NCBI GenBank assembly: GCA_002423205.1
Contig: DIUZ01000002.1
Span: 62,001 to 126,000 of the forward strand
Source: Micavibrio sp. UBA6145
GTDB lineage: Bacteria; Pseudomonadota; Alphaproteobacteria; Micavibrionales; UBA1664
Reading direction: 5' to 3'
Length of the DNA stretch: 64,000 nt
Of the stretch, positions 44,883 to 53,903 are shown piece after piece. The notes beneath the pieces were generated by a model, which saw only the letters and a program-made list of their open reading frames with translations, was not told the DNA's origin and searched no databases. Within the stretch, counting starts at the first letter, position 1. Each line of letters starts with the position of its first letter. A program made the position numbers and the translations under genes.

Positions 44883-44947
44883 AAAGTTAACACTTGCTTC
44901 CATTGTGGTTTAAATACAAAGTTGCGATATTAACACTGGTTAACTTT
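44883..44947. promoter_or_regulatory. GTTAAC-bearing inverted repeat upstream of xerD
   Basis: AAAGTTAAC at 44883-44891 and GTTAACTTT at 44939-44947 form a nine-base inverted repeat 47 bases apart. Just before the ATG there is also TTAA-N6-TTAA (44930-44943), close to the CtrA consensus TTAA-N7-TTAA but one base short. This could be regulatory; CtrA binding is not established. Confidence 0.35.
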
Positions 44948-44960
44948 AGGAGATACTCAA

Positions 44961-45950
44961 ATGCCTCGTCCGGGCCGTCCTGCTAAACCGAAGCAACCGC
45001 TTCACAAGCAGATCGAAGGTTTTCTCGACATGCTTATGTCAGAGAAGGGCGCAGCCCTGAACACACGTCACGCTTACGAGCGCGACCTGATCGACGTTGA
45101 GTCCTACCTGAAACCGAAAAGCGTCGACATCGTCAAGGCGACCACCGCGAACATCCGCGACTATCTGGGCGAACTCGCACACAAACAACACACCAAGGGC
45201 GAACAGACGGCCCAGATCGCCGTGCGCACCGTTGCGCGCCGCCTCTCTGCCCTGCGCCAGTTCTACCGTTACCTGGTTTCGGAAAACTTCCGTAAAGACG
45301 ACCCGACCAGCACCATCGAATCTCCGAAACAGACCCGTACCCTGCCCAAGACCCTGACCGAGGCCGAAGTTTCGCACCTCATCAAGACGGCTGCCGGCAT
45401 GGGCGGCGCCAACAGCCAGCGTCTCGTCTGCCTGCTGGAAATGCTCTATTCGACCGGTCTGCGCGTATCCGAACTGGTCGGCCTGCCGATTTCTTCGGTC
45501 AATGAAGGCTCGCAATTCCTCATCATCTCGGGCAAGGGCGGCCGTGAACGCATGGTCCCGCTGTCCGAACCGGCCCAGAAGGCGCTGAACAGCTATCTCA
45601 AAATCCGCCCGCAATTCGTAGGCGCTGATGATGATGGCGCGCGCGGCCAGTGGCTGTTCCCGTCCAAGACCTCGGTTATTGGCCACCTGACCCGTCAACG
45701 CTTCGCTCAGCTTCTCAAAGAACTGGCAAAAGCTGCTGATATGTCTGTCGAAAAAGTTTCACCGCACGTTCTGCGTCACGCCTTTGCCACGCACCTGCTG
45801 CGTAACGGCGCTGATCTGCGTTCGGTTCAGAAGATGCTCGGCCACGCCGACATCGCCACGACCCAGATCTACACCCACATGCTGGGTGAAGACATCAAGA
45901 AAAAGGTTGTCGAAAAACACCCGATGAACCGCGCCAACGCTGGCCGCTAA
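44961..45950 (+). CDS. xerD: Site-specific tyrosine recombinase XerD
   Basis: A 329-residue recombinase resolving chromosome dimers at dif with XerC and FtsK. All catalytic residues are seen: Arg168 (TGLRVSELVG), Lys192 (SGKGGRERMVP), His269 and Arg272 (HVLRHAFATHL), His295 (LGHADIATTQ) and Tyr304 (IYTH). The N-terminal SAM-like domain spans 15-110. The xerD label over xerC rests on neighbours aroK and accA. AGGAG precedes the ATG by nine bases. Confidence 0.92.
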   Translation: MPRPGRPAKPKQPLHKQIEGFLDMLMSEKGAALNTRHAYERDLIDVESYLKPKSVDIVKATTANIRDYLGELAHKQHTKGEQTAQIAVRTVARRLSALRQFYRYLVSENFRKDDPTSTIESPKQTRTLPKTLTEAEVSHLIKTAAGMGGANSQRLVCLLEMLYSTGLRVSELVGLPISSVNEGSQFLIISGKGGRERMVPLSEPAQKALNSYLKIRPQFVGADDDGARGQWLFPSKTSVIGHLTRQRFAQLLKELAKAADMSVEKVSPHVLRHAFATHLLRNGADLRSVQKMLGHADIATTQIYTHMLGEDIKKKVVEKHPMNRANAGR

Positions 45951-45971
45951 GTCCTTAATTTCATTGTTTAT

Positions 45972-46009
45972 AAAAAAGGCGCTAATCCTAGACGGTGGGC
46001 GCCTTTTTT
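45972..46009 (+). terminator. Terminator after xerD
   Basis: AAAAAAGGCGC pairs with GCGCCTTTTTT around an 18-base loop, 22 bases after the stop codon. Confidence 0.85.
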
Positions 46010-46048
46010 GTTAGGTTCGCGCCTCAACAACACTAGGCATTATTCTGC

Positions 46049-47002
46049 ATGAGCGTCCTGGAATTTGAAAAACCCGTCCTTGAACTGGAAGCCAAGATCC
46101 GCGAATTGCGGGCAAGCTCCGGCGAACCCGGTTTCTCGGTTGTCGAGGAAGTCGGCCGCATGGAAAAGAAGATCGATCGTCTTCTCAAAAGCGCTTACGG
46201 ATCCATCACGCCTGACCAGAAGGTTCAGATCGCCCGCCATACGGATCGTCCGCATTTTCTGGATTACTCCAAGGCGATTATCGAGGATTTCACACCGCTG
46301 GCCGGTGACCGCAATTTTGCGGAAGACAAGGCCCTGATCGGCGGCCTCGGCCGTTTCCGTGGCCGTTCCGTCGTCGTGATGGGACAGGAACGCGGTAACG
46401 ACACCACCACACGCCTGCGTCACAATTTCGGCATGGCCCGCCCTGAAGGCTATCGCAAGGCCCAGCGCCTGATGCGCATGGCTGATGAATTCCAGCTTCC
46501 CATCATTACCCTGGTCGATACGGCCGGCGCGTATCCCGGCGTTGATGCCGAAGAACGCGGTCAGTCTGAAGCAATCGCGCGCGGCGTTGAAATGTGCCTC
46601 AAGGTCGGCGTGCCCGTCGTCACCGTCGTGATCGGCGAGGGCGGCTCTGGCGGTGCCATCGCCATCGCCACGGCGAACAAGGTGTATATGCTCGAACACT
46701 CCATCTATTCGGTCATCAGCCCTGAGGGCTGCGCATCGATCCTGTGGCGTTCGGCCGCGCACGCCAAGGAAGCGGCTGTCGCACTCAAGCTCACGGCCCA
46801 GGACATGCTCGCCAACGGTCTTATCGACGACATCATCAGCGAAGGCGTCGGTGGTGCCCACCGCAACCGCGAAACCGCCATCGCCAATGTCGCCGAAACC
46901 ATCGAATCCGCGCTCAGATCCATGGACGGAATGGACGCAAATGCCTTGAAAATGCACCGCCGTGAGAAGTATCTCGCCATGGGCCGCACAACCAGAGGTT
47001 GA
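46049..47002 (+). CDS. accA: Acetyl-CoA carboxylase carboxyltransferase subunit alpha
   Basis: A 317-residue subunit that with AccD moves the carboxyl group from biotin-BCCP to acetyl-CoA, the first step of fatty-acid synthesis. Core motifs include TLVDTAGAYPGVDAEERGQS, VIGEGGSGGAIAIATAN and LEHSIYSVISPEGCASILWR. The N-terminal EFEKPVLELEAKI is typical. Length is standard (E. coli 319). Confidence 0.97.
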   Translation: MSVLEFEKPVLELEAKIRELRASSGEPGFSVVEEVGRMEKKIDRLLKSAYGSITPDQKVQIARHTDRPHFLDYSKAIIEDFTPLAGDRNFAEDKALIGGLGRFRGRSVVVMGQERGNDTTTRLRHNFGMARPEGYRKAQRLMRMADEFQLPIITLVDTAGAYPGVDAEERGQSEAIARGVEMCLKVGVPVVTVVIGEGGSGGAIAIATANKVYMLEHSIYSVISPEGCASILWRSAAHAKEAAVALKLTAQDMLANGLIDDIISEGVGGAHRNRETAIANVAETIESALRSMDGMDANALKMHRREKYLAMGRTTRG

Positions 47003-47060
47003 AAATATTTAAAATATTATTTCGTTTTTGATCTGTCAGGATCAGGCAAAAAAGCAAAAG

Positions 47061-47087
47061 ACCCGCGGATTTCTGCGGGTTTTTTAT
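47061..47087 (+). terminator. Terminator after accA
   Basis: ACCCGC ... GCGGGT stem followed by TTTTTATTG. Confidence 0.85.
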
Positions 47088-47160
47088 TGTTTTCATTTGG
47101 GGGGCGCCATTTTGCCGCTTCTACAAAATGTTGAAATTTAAAAAAGGAATCACTATCTTG

Positions 47161-47187
47161 AGTTGAGGAATTCCAAATTGTTCAACT
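47161..47187. promoter_or_regulatory. Inverted repeat upstream of the RHH gene
   Basis: AGTTGA (47161-47166) and TCAACT (47182-47187) flank the palindrome GGAATTCC, in the AT-rich region 27 bases before an RHH gene. RHH proteins often bind inverted repeats in their own promoters, so this is a candidate operator. Confidence 0.3.
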
Positions 47188-47213
47188 TCTTGCTGAAATT
47201 CTAAGGGGGGACC

Positions 47214-47639
47214 ATGCAAGACCACACAAGTGCGGGAATGGAAAAGGCCGCTGACGCCTTAACCCAGGCATCGTCCGCTTTGGTAAGCCGCAATATCACC
47301 GTTCTGGGCAGACGCACATCCATACGCCTTGAGGCGCAGATGTGGACGGCGCTCAGGGAAATCGCAGACCGTGAACGCTGCTCCGTGCACGAGCTATGCT
47401 CGCTGGTGGCCACGCGCCGCAAACCGGGCCTGTCGCTTACCGCGTCCATCCGCATCTTCCTGATGCTGTATTACAAGGCGGCATCGACCGAGGACGGCCA
47501 TAGTCGCGCCGGCCATGGTGGACTTGACCGCATGGTGGGTCGGCTAATGCCTGCACGCCGCACCGAGGGCCCGAACCCCGGCACAGAACCGATGCTTAAC
47601 AGCATGGGACGCAGCCCGGCCAGTTTCGCCACCGCCTGA
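47214..47639 (+). CDS. Ribbon-helix-helix domain protein
   Basis: A 141-residue protein; residues 28-90 match the RHH_4 family: NITVLGRRTSIRLEAQMW, LREIADRERCSVHELCSLVA and TASIRIFLMLYYKAA. The C-terminal 50 residues are Gly/Arg/Pro-rich and probably disordered. AAGGGGGG lies four bases before the ATG. It is larger than the RHH protein at 16726 but of the same type. Transcribed alone, ending at a terminator. Confidence 0.85.
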   Translation: MQDHTSAGMEKAADALTQASSALVSRNITVLGRRTSIRLEAQMWTALREIADRERCSVHELCSLVATRRKPGLSLTASIRIFLMLYYKAASTEDGHSRAGHGGLDRMVGRLMPARRTEGPNPGTEPMLNSMGRSPASFATA

Positions 47640-47681
47640 CCCGGTAATCCCGCCCGGTAAGTCCCGATAGTCTTTAGGTTG

Positions 47682-47709
47682 GCGCCCCTTTCGGGGCGTT
47701 AACTTTTTT
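47682..47709 (+). terminator. Terminator after the RHH gene
   Basis: CGCCCC-TTTC-GGGGCG stem followed by TTAACTTTTTTG. Confidence 0.75.
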
Positions 47710-47781
47710 GTTCGCTAAAAACTTTGCGAAGTCCCGGTCTTTTGCGCTACTTCTGGAAACAACAGGGATAGCGAAAAGGCA

Positions 47782-50700
47782 ATGGGCAAAACAAAGCCAG
47801 CCGGACAAAGCCGGGACAAAACCGTTACTGCCATCAAGGCCGCCATCATGGCAACCCCGGATGAGGGGGAGTCCGCGCCAATCGTTTTTCCCGACATCAA
47901 AACCCGGGGCGAAGATGCCTTTACGGCTGTAACCGATTTTGTCGAAAGCCTGATCGAAGCACAGCAGCCGCTGCATATATCGGCGACGTGGAAAGAGGCG
48001 GGCCTGCGCGGCCACGGCCACCTGATCCAGATCGCATCCCGCCACGCGATGGAGGCGGCACGCGCAGCCTATGACCGCGCGGTATCTAAGTCCGGTTTCA
48101 CAGCAACGCCCGAAACGCTGGACCAGCACCCGGCCTTGGATTTTGAGGCTGCTATGGAGTGGCTGTTCAAAACCAATGCCCGCCTTTTCTCCGACCGTAC
48201 CTATGCGCATCTCGGCGGTTCATCCGAAGCGTTTTACGGCGCGATTCAAAAATCTTATGCAGACCTTGCATGCCAGAGCGCCAAGGTGGCGCAATCCATG
48301 CTGGACGCGGATGAAGACGACCCGCGCGCGCTTCGCATCATCGAACGCATATGGTCGGTGTGCTTTGACCGTCTGGGTATCCAGACGCTCGACGATCATC
48401 TGGCGGAGGCACTGGGTTTTACAGCGGGTTATCTTGATACGTTGGAATACCGTGCCACACGCGGAAAACTGCGCACCAGTCTACGTGAGGCATCAAAACT
48501 GCGCTGGTCTGACCGCAACGGGCGCAGTTACGGCGAGGCAATCATAGACGCATGGGCTACCATGCAGAACGATGAAAGCGTTCTGGAAGATACCTCCACC
48601 TTTGCCGGTACCAATTTCACGCCCGAAACGTTCGAGCATGAATTTGAACGCATGCTGGATGTGCTGATTACCAAAGACCTGCAGGCGCTGGAAAACCATG
48701 AGATGGATGTGAGTGAGCTTTATGCCCTCATGGAAAATCTGGAACGCTGGCGTGATATGTTTGGCGAGGTTGAAGAACCCGAAGACATTGACCCCGACCA
48801 TGCGGGGGAGGATTTCTGGCGTTTCCATGTACTCCAGAAATTCGGCTATGGCAGTTACACCCATATGATGGAATGCCTGAACAGTTCCTATGCCAGCCTT
48901 CAGGCCAATATGGTCTTAGATACGCGCGCGCAGGGTAATCCGGACGATGTTTATGACTCGCTTATGGAGGTACGCGATTACCTGCAAAAGGGTAATATCG
49001 CCTTCGACCGTCCCGGCGCGTTCGCGGCGATCATGCTGGACCGCGACGCCTATTTCGCCGCGCTGACTGAAACTGCGCCTGCCGCCATCGACCGTGATTT
49101 CAATTACACCTATCAGCCCGCCCTGAAAACGGAGCAGCGTTTGCAGATTCTTCTCAACGCTGACGACGCCTTTGACCGCATCGACGGCACGCCGGCAATG
49201 GCCCGGACGTCCGCGTCGCCGCGCAGCCTTGCCGCGCAGCTGGAAAAGACGCGCATGCGCCGGGCTGAGGAAATATTGGCCATGTCCCGCATCGCCTATA
49301 CCGGCGAGGGACTGTATCTGGTCATGAAGCCGGCGCTGGAGCTGCTGGATGATCTGGGACTGACCCTGCTGTCGGATGAATTCCATACCCGCACCGGCAT
49401 GGACGAAAAACGTGCTGCATCGCTGGCAAGACTGTTTGATGATGCAGATATCAGCACGCTTTGGAAAACTGCCACCAGCGACGACGAAGACCCGCTGCAA
49501 CGTCTGGTCTATGCCATGGAATTCGAAAACCGGTTTGAGAAACTGGATGCAACACGTCAGGTGGCGTTGCTGCACACTCTCGACGGCAGCGAACAGCAGC
49601 ATCGCATGCACCTGTCACAGATTGCTGATCTTGCCATGAATACGGCGGTGGAACGCATGGCGCTGGCCCCGCAGGACACGCTCAAAAATGCTGAGTTTTT
49701 GTTAGTGATCCGCAACGGCCTGAACCTTATGAATCCGAACGCGTTGGACCATCCGCTGGTATTCAAGCGCCTGACGGGCAAGGATCTGGCGGAATTCCTG
49801 AGTGTCGAGCAGGATACAAAATCACGCGTGGAACAGTTGGTCGACGCCGACCGCAACCCGTTTGTCATCACGAAGGAACAGGCCGCCGAGCGTCTGGTAA
49901 AAATCACTCGCATGAAACCATCGGCCGAGGGCTGGTGCGCACTGCGTGATCTGCGCCATGACGCCATCATCACCGGCTTCAGCCTGGCCGATAACGACAT
50001 ACTGAATGCCGCCCGTATCAATTACAGCAATCTGGCCGATCTGAATGCGCAGCACGCGCTGGCCGGCGCGCAGGAATGCCTGGATGCCGCACTGGCCAAG
50101 GGGCCGGGCATGGTGTCCCTGAAGAATCTGGATGCCCACCAGTATCATGATTTCGTAATGGCCCGCCGCTGGCTGGGCCGAAGCGGCTTCGCGCTGTTGC
50201 AGGACGACGCATACGAAGCCATGGGTCTTGCCGGTCGCGCAGACTTCGTCGAGCGCATGCGAGAAAGCCTGTTCGATTACGCGATGCAGATTGAATCTGC
50301 AATTTTCCGTGAAGGGATCACCCTTGTCGGGCCGTTCCAGTATCTGAAGGCCATGCGCGAAATGCGCGACGCTTATCAGGCGCTGGGCTTTGACAATGAG
50401 CGCGATGACGGCGCCGAATTGCCACCGGATATGACCTCCAACGCGGTCAGCGTGACAACGGTCCGCAGGGCGCTCTCCAGTTTTGCGCCGCGCGCACACC
50501 TGGCCATCCTTAACAGTGACCGCCCGTCAAGCGTCAAACACCGCCAGATGCGTGAAATCATGCAATTTTCTGCGCGTATGGGTATCGGTTTTCCCAACAA
50601 TGACACTACACAGGCGATCAACCAGAAACTCACCGATACCGTCTATGGCCGCCTGAAGCATGTACTGGATGTCTTTGCCAAAAAGCCGGACGACATGGCG

Positions 50701-51855
50701 CGCGGCTGGCGTATCGCCCATGCCATTGGCCTGGTCCGGGACGAATACAATCTTGAGCGCCTGTCATGGTTTGACCAGATGTTTGAACCGCTTGGATACC
50801 GTACCTTCCGTGATTTCTGCGAGGACATGGCCGTCAAACGCCTGGATCAACTGCATCACCGTTGCCAGCGCCGGATCACCACCGCCGATGTGGACCAGGT
50901 GTCCAGCGGTGCCTTCCATCGCGACATTATCGCCAACATCGCCCGCATGCGTTCCGTCATTGAATCGCCGTTTCTGGACGACGCATACGTCAATCTGATC
51001 ATGAATAATGCCGGCGTCAGCAGAGAGTGGATGAATGCAACCGAACGCCTGTCCGCGTCACTGGCGTTGCCGATGATGGCCGACATCGTTTTTGACCCGA
51101 CCCTGCAGCCCGAAAACCGTGCCATGCATATTGATGATGTTTTTACCCTGCGTAACCTGGTCGGATCCGAAGACCGCATCATCAAGCGCATGGATTGGGA
51201 TGAACTGAACGAAGTACGCTCCGAGATGCTGTTAATGCGCGCATCTCACCATATACTGCGTGACATGATGCGTGGAGACAGGCCGTCATGGTCGCCCCGC
51301 ATGCTGCAGGTTTATGCCCTGCTGGAACAGAACGGCCTGACACTGTCAGATACGGCGCATTTGCAGGCGATGGGCCTGAGTGAGGGGGAGGCTGCACAGT
51401 ATGCATCCCTCGACCGTCTGGCATTTGCCTACACTATGCTTTTGCATCTGGACAAGATCGACCCGAAACAGATCGGCACCACGCACAACATCGTGGTGGG
51501 CATGTTCCGCGACGCGGACCGCAACGGCATCGATTTCAAGGACCGCAACGTGCAATACATGCTGGGCCTGCGTTCAGATAATGAAATGCATCAGCTGATT
51601 ATCGCGCCCGCACTGTTTGTCGCACGTAGTTTTTCGGCCACGCTGAAAGACACGCAGGATCCGGTACAGGGCCGCACCCTCGGAAAAGCCATGCAAAATT
51701 TCATGAAAGCCACGCGCCTTGAAGCCCATGTGGATCAGGGTGTATTGAAAGAATTCGGCATCTTTGACCGTGCTTCTCTGGGGCGTCTGATCGGCGACTT
51801 CGGCAGGGCGTTGAAGACAAAGCGCCGCAAGGACAACGCTCTGCAACCGGCTTAA
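47782..51855 (+). CDS. Very large hypothetical protein (1357 residues)
   Basis: An uninterrupted 1357-residue frame with alphaproteobacterial codon use. No signal peptide, membrane helix, Walker motif or known catalytic signature was found. It is acidic and apparently all-helical, with many short amphipathic helices and repeated turns of the type LARLFDDADISTLW or LFDYAMQIESAI. The first 35 residues are basic (MGKTKPAGQSRDKTVTAIKA). The end is lysine/arginine-rich (LKTKRRKDNALQPA). It is alone in its unit: the preceding gene ends at a terminator and the next converges, with overlapping stop codons (TTAA). It could be a secreted effector, a scaffold or a large adaptor; none of these is supported by a motif. 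Confidence 0.8.
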   Translation: MGKTKPAGQSRDKTVTAIKAAIMATPDEGESAPIVFPDIKTRGEDAFTAVTDFVESLIEAQQPLHISATWKEAGLRGHGHLIQIASRHAMEAARAAYDRAVSKSGFTATPETLDQHPALDFEAAMEWLFKTNARLFSDRTYAHLGGSSEAFYGAIQKSYADLACQSAKVAQSMLDADEDDPRALRIIERIWSVCFDRLGIQTLDDHLAEALGFTAGYLDTLEYRATRGKLRTSLREASKLRWSDRNGRSYGEAIIDAWATMQNDESVLEDTSTFAGTNFTPETFEHEFERMLDVLITKDLQALENHEMDVSELYALMENLERWRDMFGEVEEPEDIDPDHAGEDFWRFHVLQKFGYGSYTHMMECLNSSYASLQANMVLDTRAQGNPDDVYDSLMEVRDYLQKGNIAFDRPGAFAAIMLDRDAYFAALTETAPAAIDRDFNYTYQPALKTEQRLQILLNADDAFDRIDGTPAMARTSASPRSLAAQLEKTRMRRAEEILAMSRIAYTGEGLYLVMKPALELLDDLGLTLLSDEFHTRTGMDEKRAASLARLFDDADISTLWKTATSDDEDPLQRLVYAMEFENRFEKLDATRQVALLHTLDGSEQQHRMHLSQIADLAMNTAVERMALAPQDTLKNAEFLLVIRNGLNLMNPNALDHPLVFKRLTGKDLAEFLSVEQDTKSRVEQLVDADRNPFVITKEQAAERLVKITRMKPSAEGWCALRDLRHDAIITGFSLADNDILNAARINYSNLADLNAQHALAGAQECLDAALAKGPGMVSLKNLDAHQYHDFVMARRWLGRSGFALLQDDAYEAMGLAGRADFVERMRESLFDYAMQIESAIFREGITLVGPFQYLKAMREMRDAYQALGFDNERDDGAELPPDMTSNAVSVTTVRRALSSFAPRAHLAILNSDRPSSVKHRQMREIMQFSARMGIGFPNNDTTQAINQKLTDTVYGRLKHVLDVFAKKPDDMARGWRIAHAIGLVRDEYNLERLSWFDQMFEPLGYRTFRDFCEDMAVKRLDQLHHRCQRRITTADVDQVSSGAFHRDIIANIARMRSVIESPFLDDAYVNLIMNNAGVSREWMNATERLSASLALPMMADIVFDPTLQPENRAMHIDDVFTLRNLVGSEDRIIKRMDWDELNEVRSEMLLMRASHHILRDMMRGDRPSWSPRMLQVYALLEQNGLTLSDTAHLQAMGLSEGEAAQYASLDRLAFAYTMLLHLDKIDPKQIGTTHNIVVGMFRDADRNGIDFKDRNVQYMLGLRSDNEMHQLIIAPALFVARSFSATLKDTQDPVQGRTLGKAMQNFMKATRLEAHVDQGVLKEFGIFDRASLGRLIGDFGRALKTKRRKDNALQPA

Positions 51856-53384
51856 GCGCGCTTCATTCTTTCGCGCAGGTAAGACGCCACGCTGTCCATC
51901 GGAATGCGTTCCTGCTTCATCGTATTGCGCTCACGCACCGTGACCGTGCCGTCGGCAACGGTCTGGTCGTCGATGGTAAAGCAATACGGCGTGCCGATTT
52001 CGTCCTGACGGGCGTAACGCTTGCCGATGTTTTGTTTGATATCCAGATCGACCACGAATTCGTCGCGCAGCTCCATGTACAGCTTGGTCGCCAGCACCGG
52101 GTGCTGGTCTTTGGCGGTGAGGGGCAGAATGGCCGCCTTTTTCGGTGCCACGGACGGATGGAAATTAAGATACACACCCGACGGACGCGACGGATCGACC
52201 GTATACGCCTCGCACAGCAGGGCCAGAACGCCGCGCGTCAGGCCCGCCGCCGGTTCGATGACATGGGGCATGAAACGTTCGTTCGTGACCGGGTCGAAGT
52301 AATCAAGTTTTTGTTTCGAATGCGTCTGGTGCTGGGTCAGGTCGTAATCGGTGCGGTAGGCAATGCCTTCCAGCTCGCCGAAGCCCGGTGCCGTGAACGG
52401 GAATTTGTATTCAATATCGAACGTGCCCTTGGAATAGAACACCAGTTCGTCCTGGCCGTGTTCGCGCATCAGGATGTTGTCGCCCGACAGGCCGATCTGC
52501 TGCCAGAATTTCTGACGCTCGGCCTTCCAGAAATCAAACCACATTTGCGCATCTTTCGGATGGCAGAAGAATTCCATTTCCATTTGTTCAAACTCTCGCG
52601 AGCGGAAGACGAAGTTACGCGGATTCACTTCATTGCGGAATGCCTTGCCGACCTGTGCAATGCCGAACGGCACTTTTACGCGGCTGGAATCCACGACGTT
52701 TTTGAAGTTGATGAAAATGCCCTGCGCCGTCTCACCGCGTAAATACGCGATGTTGTCGTCCGATGCGACCGCGCCGATTTTTGTTTCGAACAAAAGGTTG
52801 AAGGCCTTGGGTTCGGTCAGCGTACCGATTTCCTTGGCATCGGGACCCAGGATTTTGCCGTAGTCGGCGAACGGAATGCTGTTCAGTGCCTTGCGGGTGT
52901 AATCGCCCTCGGTCTTGCCCTTGCCGAATTTTTTGATGCGTGACGGGGTAATGTCGTCTTCGTCCGATTGCGGAACGGCAAGCCACGCGCCGTTGCCATC
53001 ATTCGGCACCAGCACGTCAATGTGATCTTCGCGGTAACGTTTCTTGGTTTCCTTGCAATCTACCATCGGGTCGGCAAAACCGCCGACATGGCCGGATGCG
53101 ACCCAGACTTTCGGGTTCTGGATGATCGCGGAATCAAGGCCGACAATCTCAACCGGTTCGCCGTCCGGGCCGATCGGCGGGCACAGGACCATGGATTTCC
53201 ACCACAGGTCACGCAGGTTGTTTTTCAGCTCAACGCCCAGCGGGCCGTAATCCCAGAAGCCGTTAATGCCGCCGTAAATGTCGGAGGCGCCAAAGATGAA
53301 ACCGCGGCGCTTGCACAGCGCGACAATGTCTTTCATCAAATCCGTAGGCTTGGCTTCCTGAGCCGGGGCTTTTTCAGCAGTCAT
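51852..53384 (-). CDS. glyS: Glycyl-tRNA synthetase, alpha2 (single-chain) type
   Basis: A 510-residue class II synthetase of the dimeric type found in eukaryotes, archaea and some bacteria. It starts LMKDIVALCKRRGFIFGASD, followed by IYGGINGFWDYGPLGVELKN. Motif 2 is in FRNEVNPRNFVFRSREFEQM, and the C-terminal anticodon-binding domain contains AAILPLTAKDQHPVLATKLY. Most alphaproteobacteria use the unrelated alpha2beta2 GlyQ/GlyS pair, so this is notable. The minus-strand unit begins with the small secreted protein gene at 53413, 28 bases upstream. Confidence 0.95.
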   Translation of the reverse strand: MTAEKAPAQEAKPTDLMKDIVALCKRRGFIFGASDIYGGINGFWDYGPLGVELKNNLRDLWWKSMVLCPPIGPDGEPVEIVGLDSAIIQNPKVWVASGHVGGFADPMVDCKETKKRYREDHIDVLVPNDGNGAWLAVPQSDEDDITPSRIKKFGKGKTEGDYTRKALNSIPFADYGKILGPDAKEIGTLTEPKAFNLLFETKIGAVASDDNIAYLRGETAQGIFINFKNVVDSSRVKVPFGIAQVGKAFRNEVNPRNFVFRSREFEQMEMEFFCHPKDAQMWFDFWKAERQKFWQQIGLSGDNILMREHGQDELVFYSKGTFDIEYKFPFTAPGFGELEGIAYRTDYDLTQHQTHSKQKLDYFDPVTNERFMPHVIEPAAGLTRGVLALLCEAYTVDPSRPSGVYLNFHPSVAPKKAAILPLTAKDQHPVLATKLYMELRDEFVVDLDIKQNIGKRYARQDEIGTPYCFTIDDQTVADGTVTVRERNTMKQERIPMDSVASYLRERMKRA

Positions 53385-53412
53385 GGCAAATCACTTTGTA
53401 TGGTTTTGAAAA

Positions 53413-53889
53413 TTATTCTTTGGGGCCGGTTTGTTGCATATAGCCCTGGACGTAACCGTCTTCGATACGGTCATCCTGAATCGTACGGCGCAGCTGTGTG
53501 CTCGATTTCGGGGTGTATTTGTAGATGATCTTTTTCTTTTCCGGCTGGCCGAAACCGCTGAACGGATCGCCGATGCCGTTATAACCAAATTGCTGGCCGT
53601 CCGCGACGCCGTCACCGTCACGGTCCAGCGATTGCGCGCCGGGGAAATTGTTGACCGGCATCTGGGTCAGGAAATCTTCATCCGACGGGGACAGGGTGCC
53701 AGAGGTGTTGCCCGAATTACGCGCGGTGCTTCTGCCGTATTGGTTCTGCGTCAGCGCCTGTTGCTGCGCGGCTTCGCGCTGGGCCGATGTCGTCGTGAAA
53801 TTATTGGTCGTGTTCGCCGTCTGCGCTTTGACGCCCGCCGGAACGGCAAGCATGACAAGGGCGGCAAGGAAAATGGTTCTCGTGATCAT
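53413..53889 (-). CDS. Small secreted protein with a calcium-loop-like motif
   Basis: A 158-residue protein with a Sec signal peptide (MITRTIFLAALVMLAVPAGV, cut after VKA). The mature N-terminus is Gln/Asn/Thr-rich. Residues 88-97 read LDRDGDGVAD, matching the DxDxDGxxD loop of thrombospondin type 3 or dockerin-like calcium sites. The C-terminus is charged. No wider family recognised. It is divergent from the GNAT gene (14 bases between starts) and upstream of glyS. Confidence 0.7.
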   Translation of the reverse strand: MITRTIFLAALVMLAVPAGVKAQTANTTNNFTTTSAQREAAQQQALTQNQYGRSTARNSGNTSGTLSPSDEDFLTQMPVNNFPGAQSLDRDGDGVADGQQFGYNGIGDPFSGFGQPEKKKIIYKYTPKSSTQLRRTIQDDRIEDGYVQGYMQQTGPKE

Positions 53890-53903
53890 AAAGCCACGCT
53901 ACC

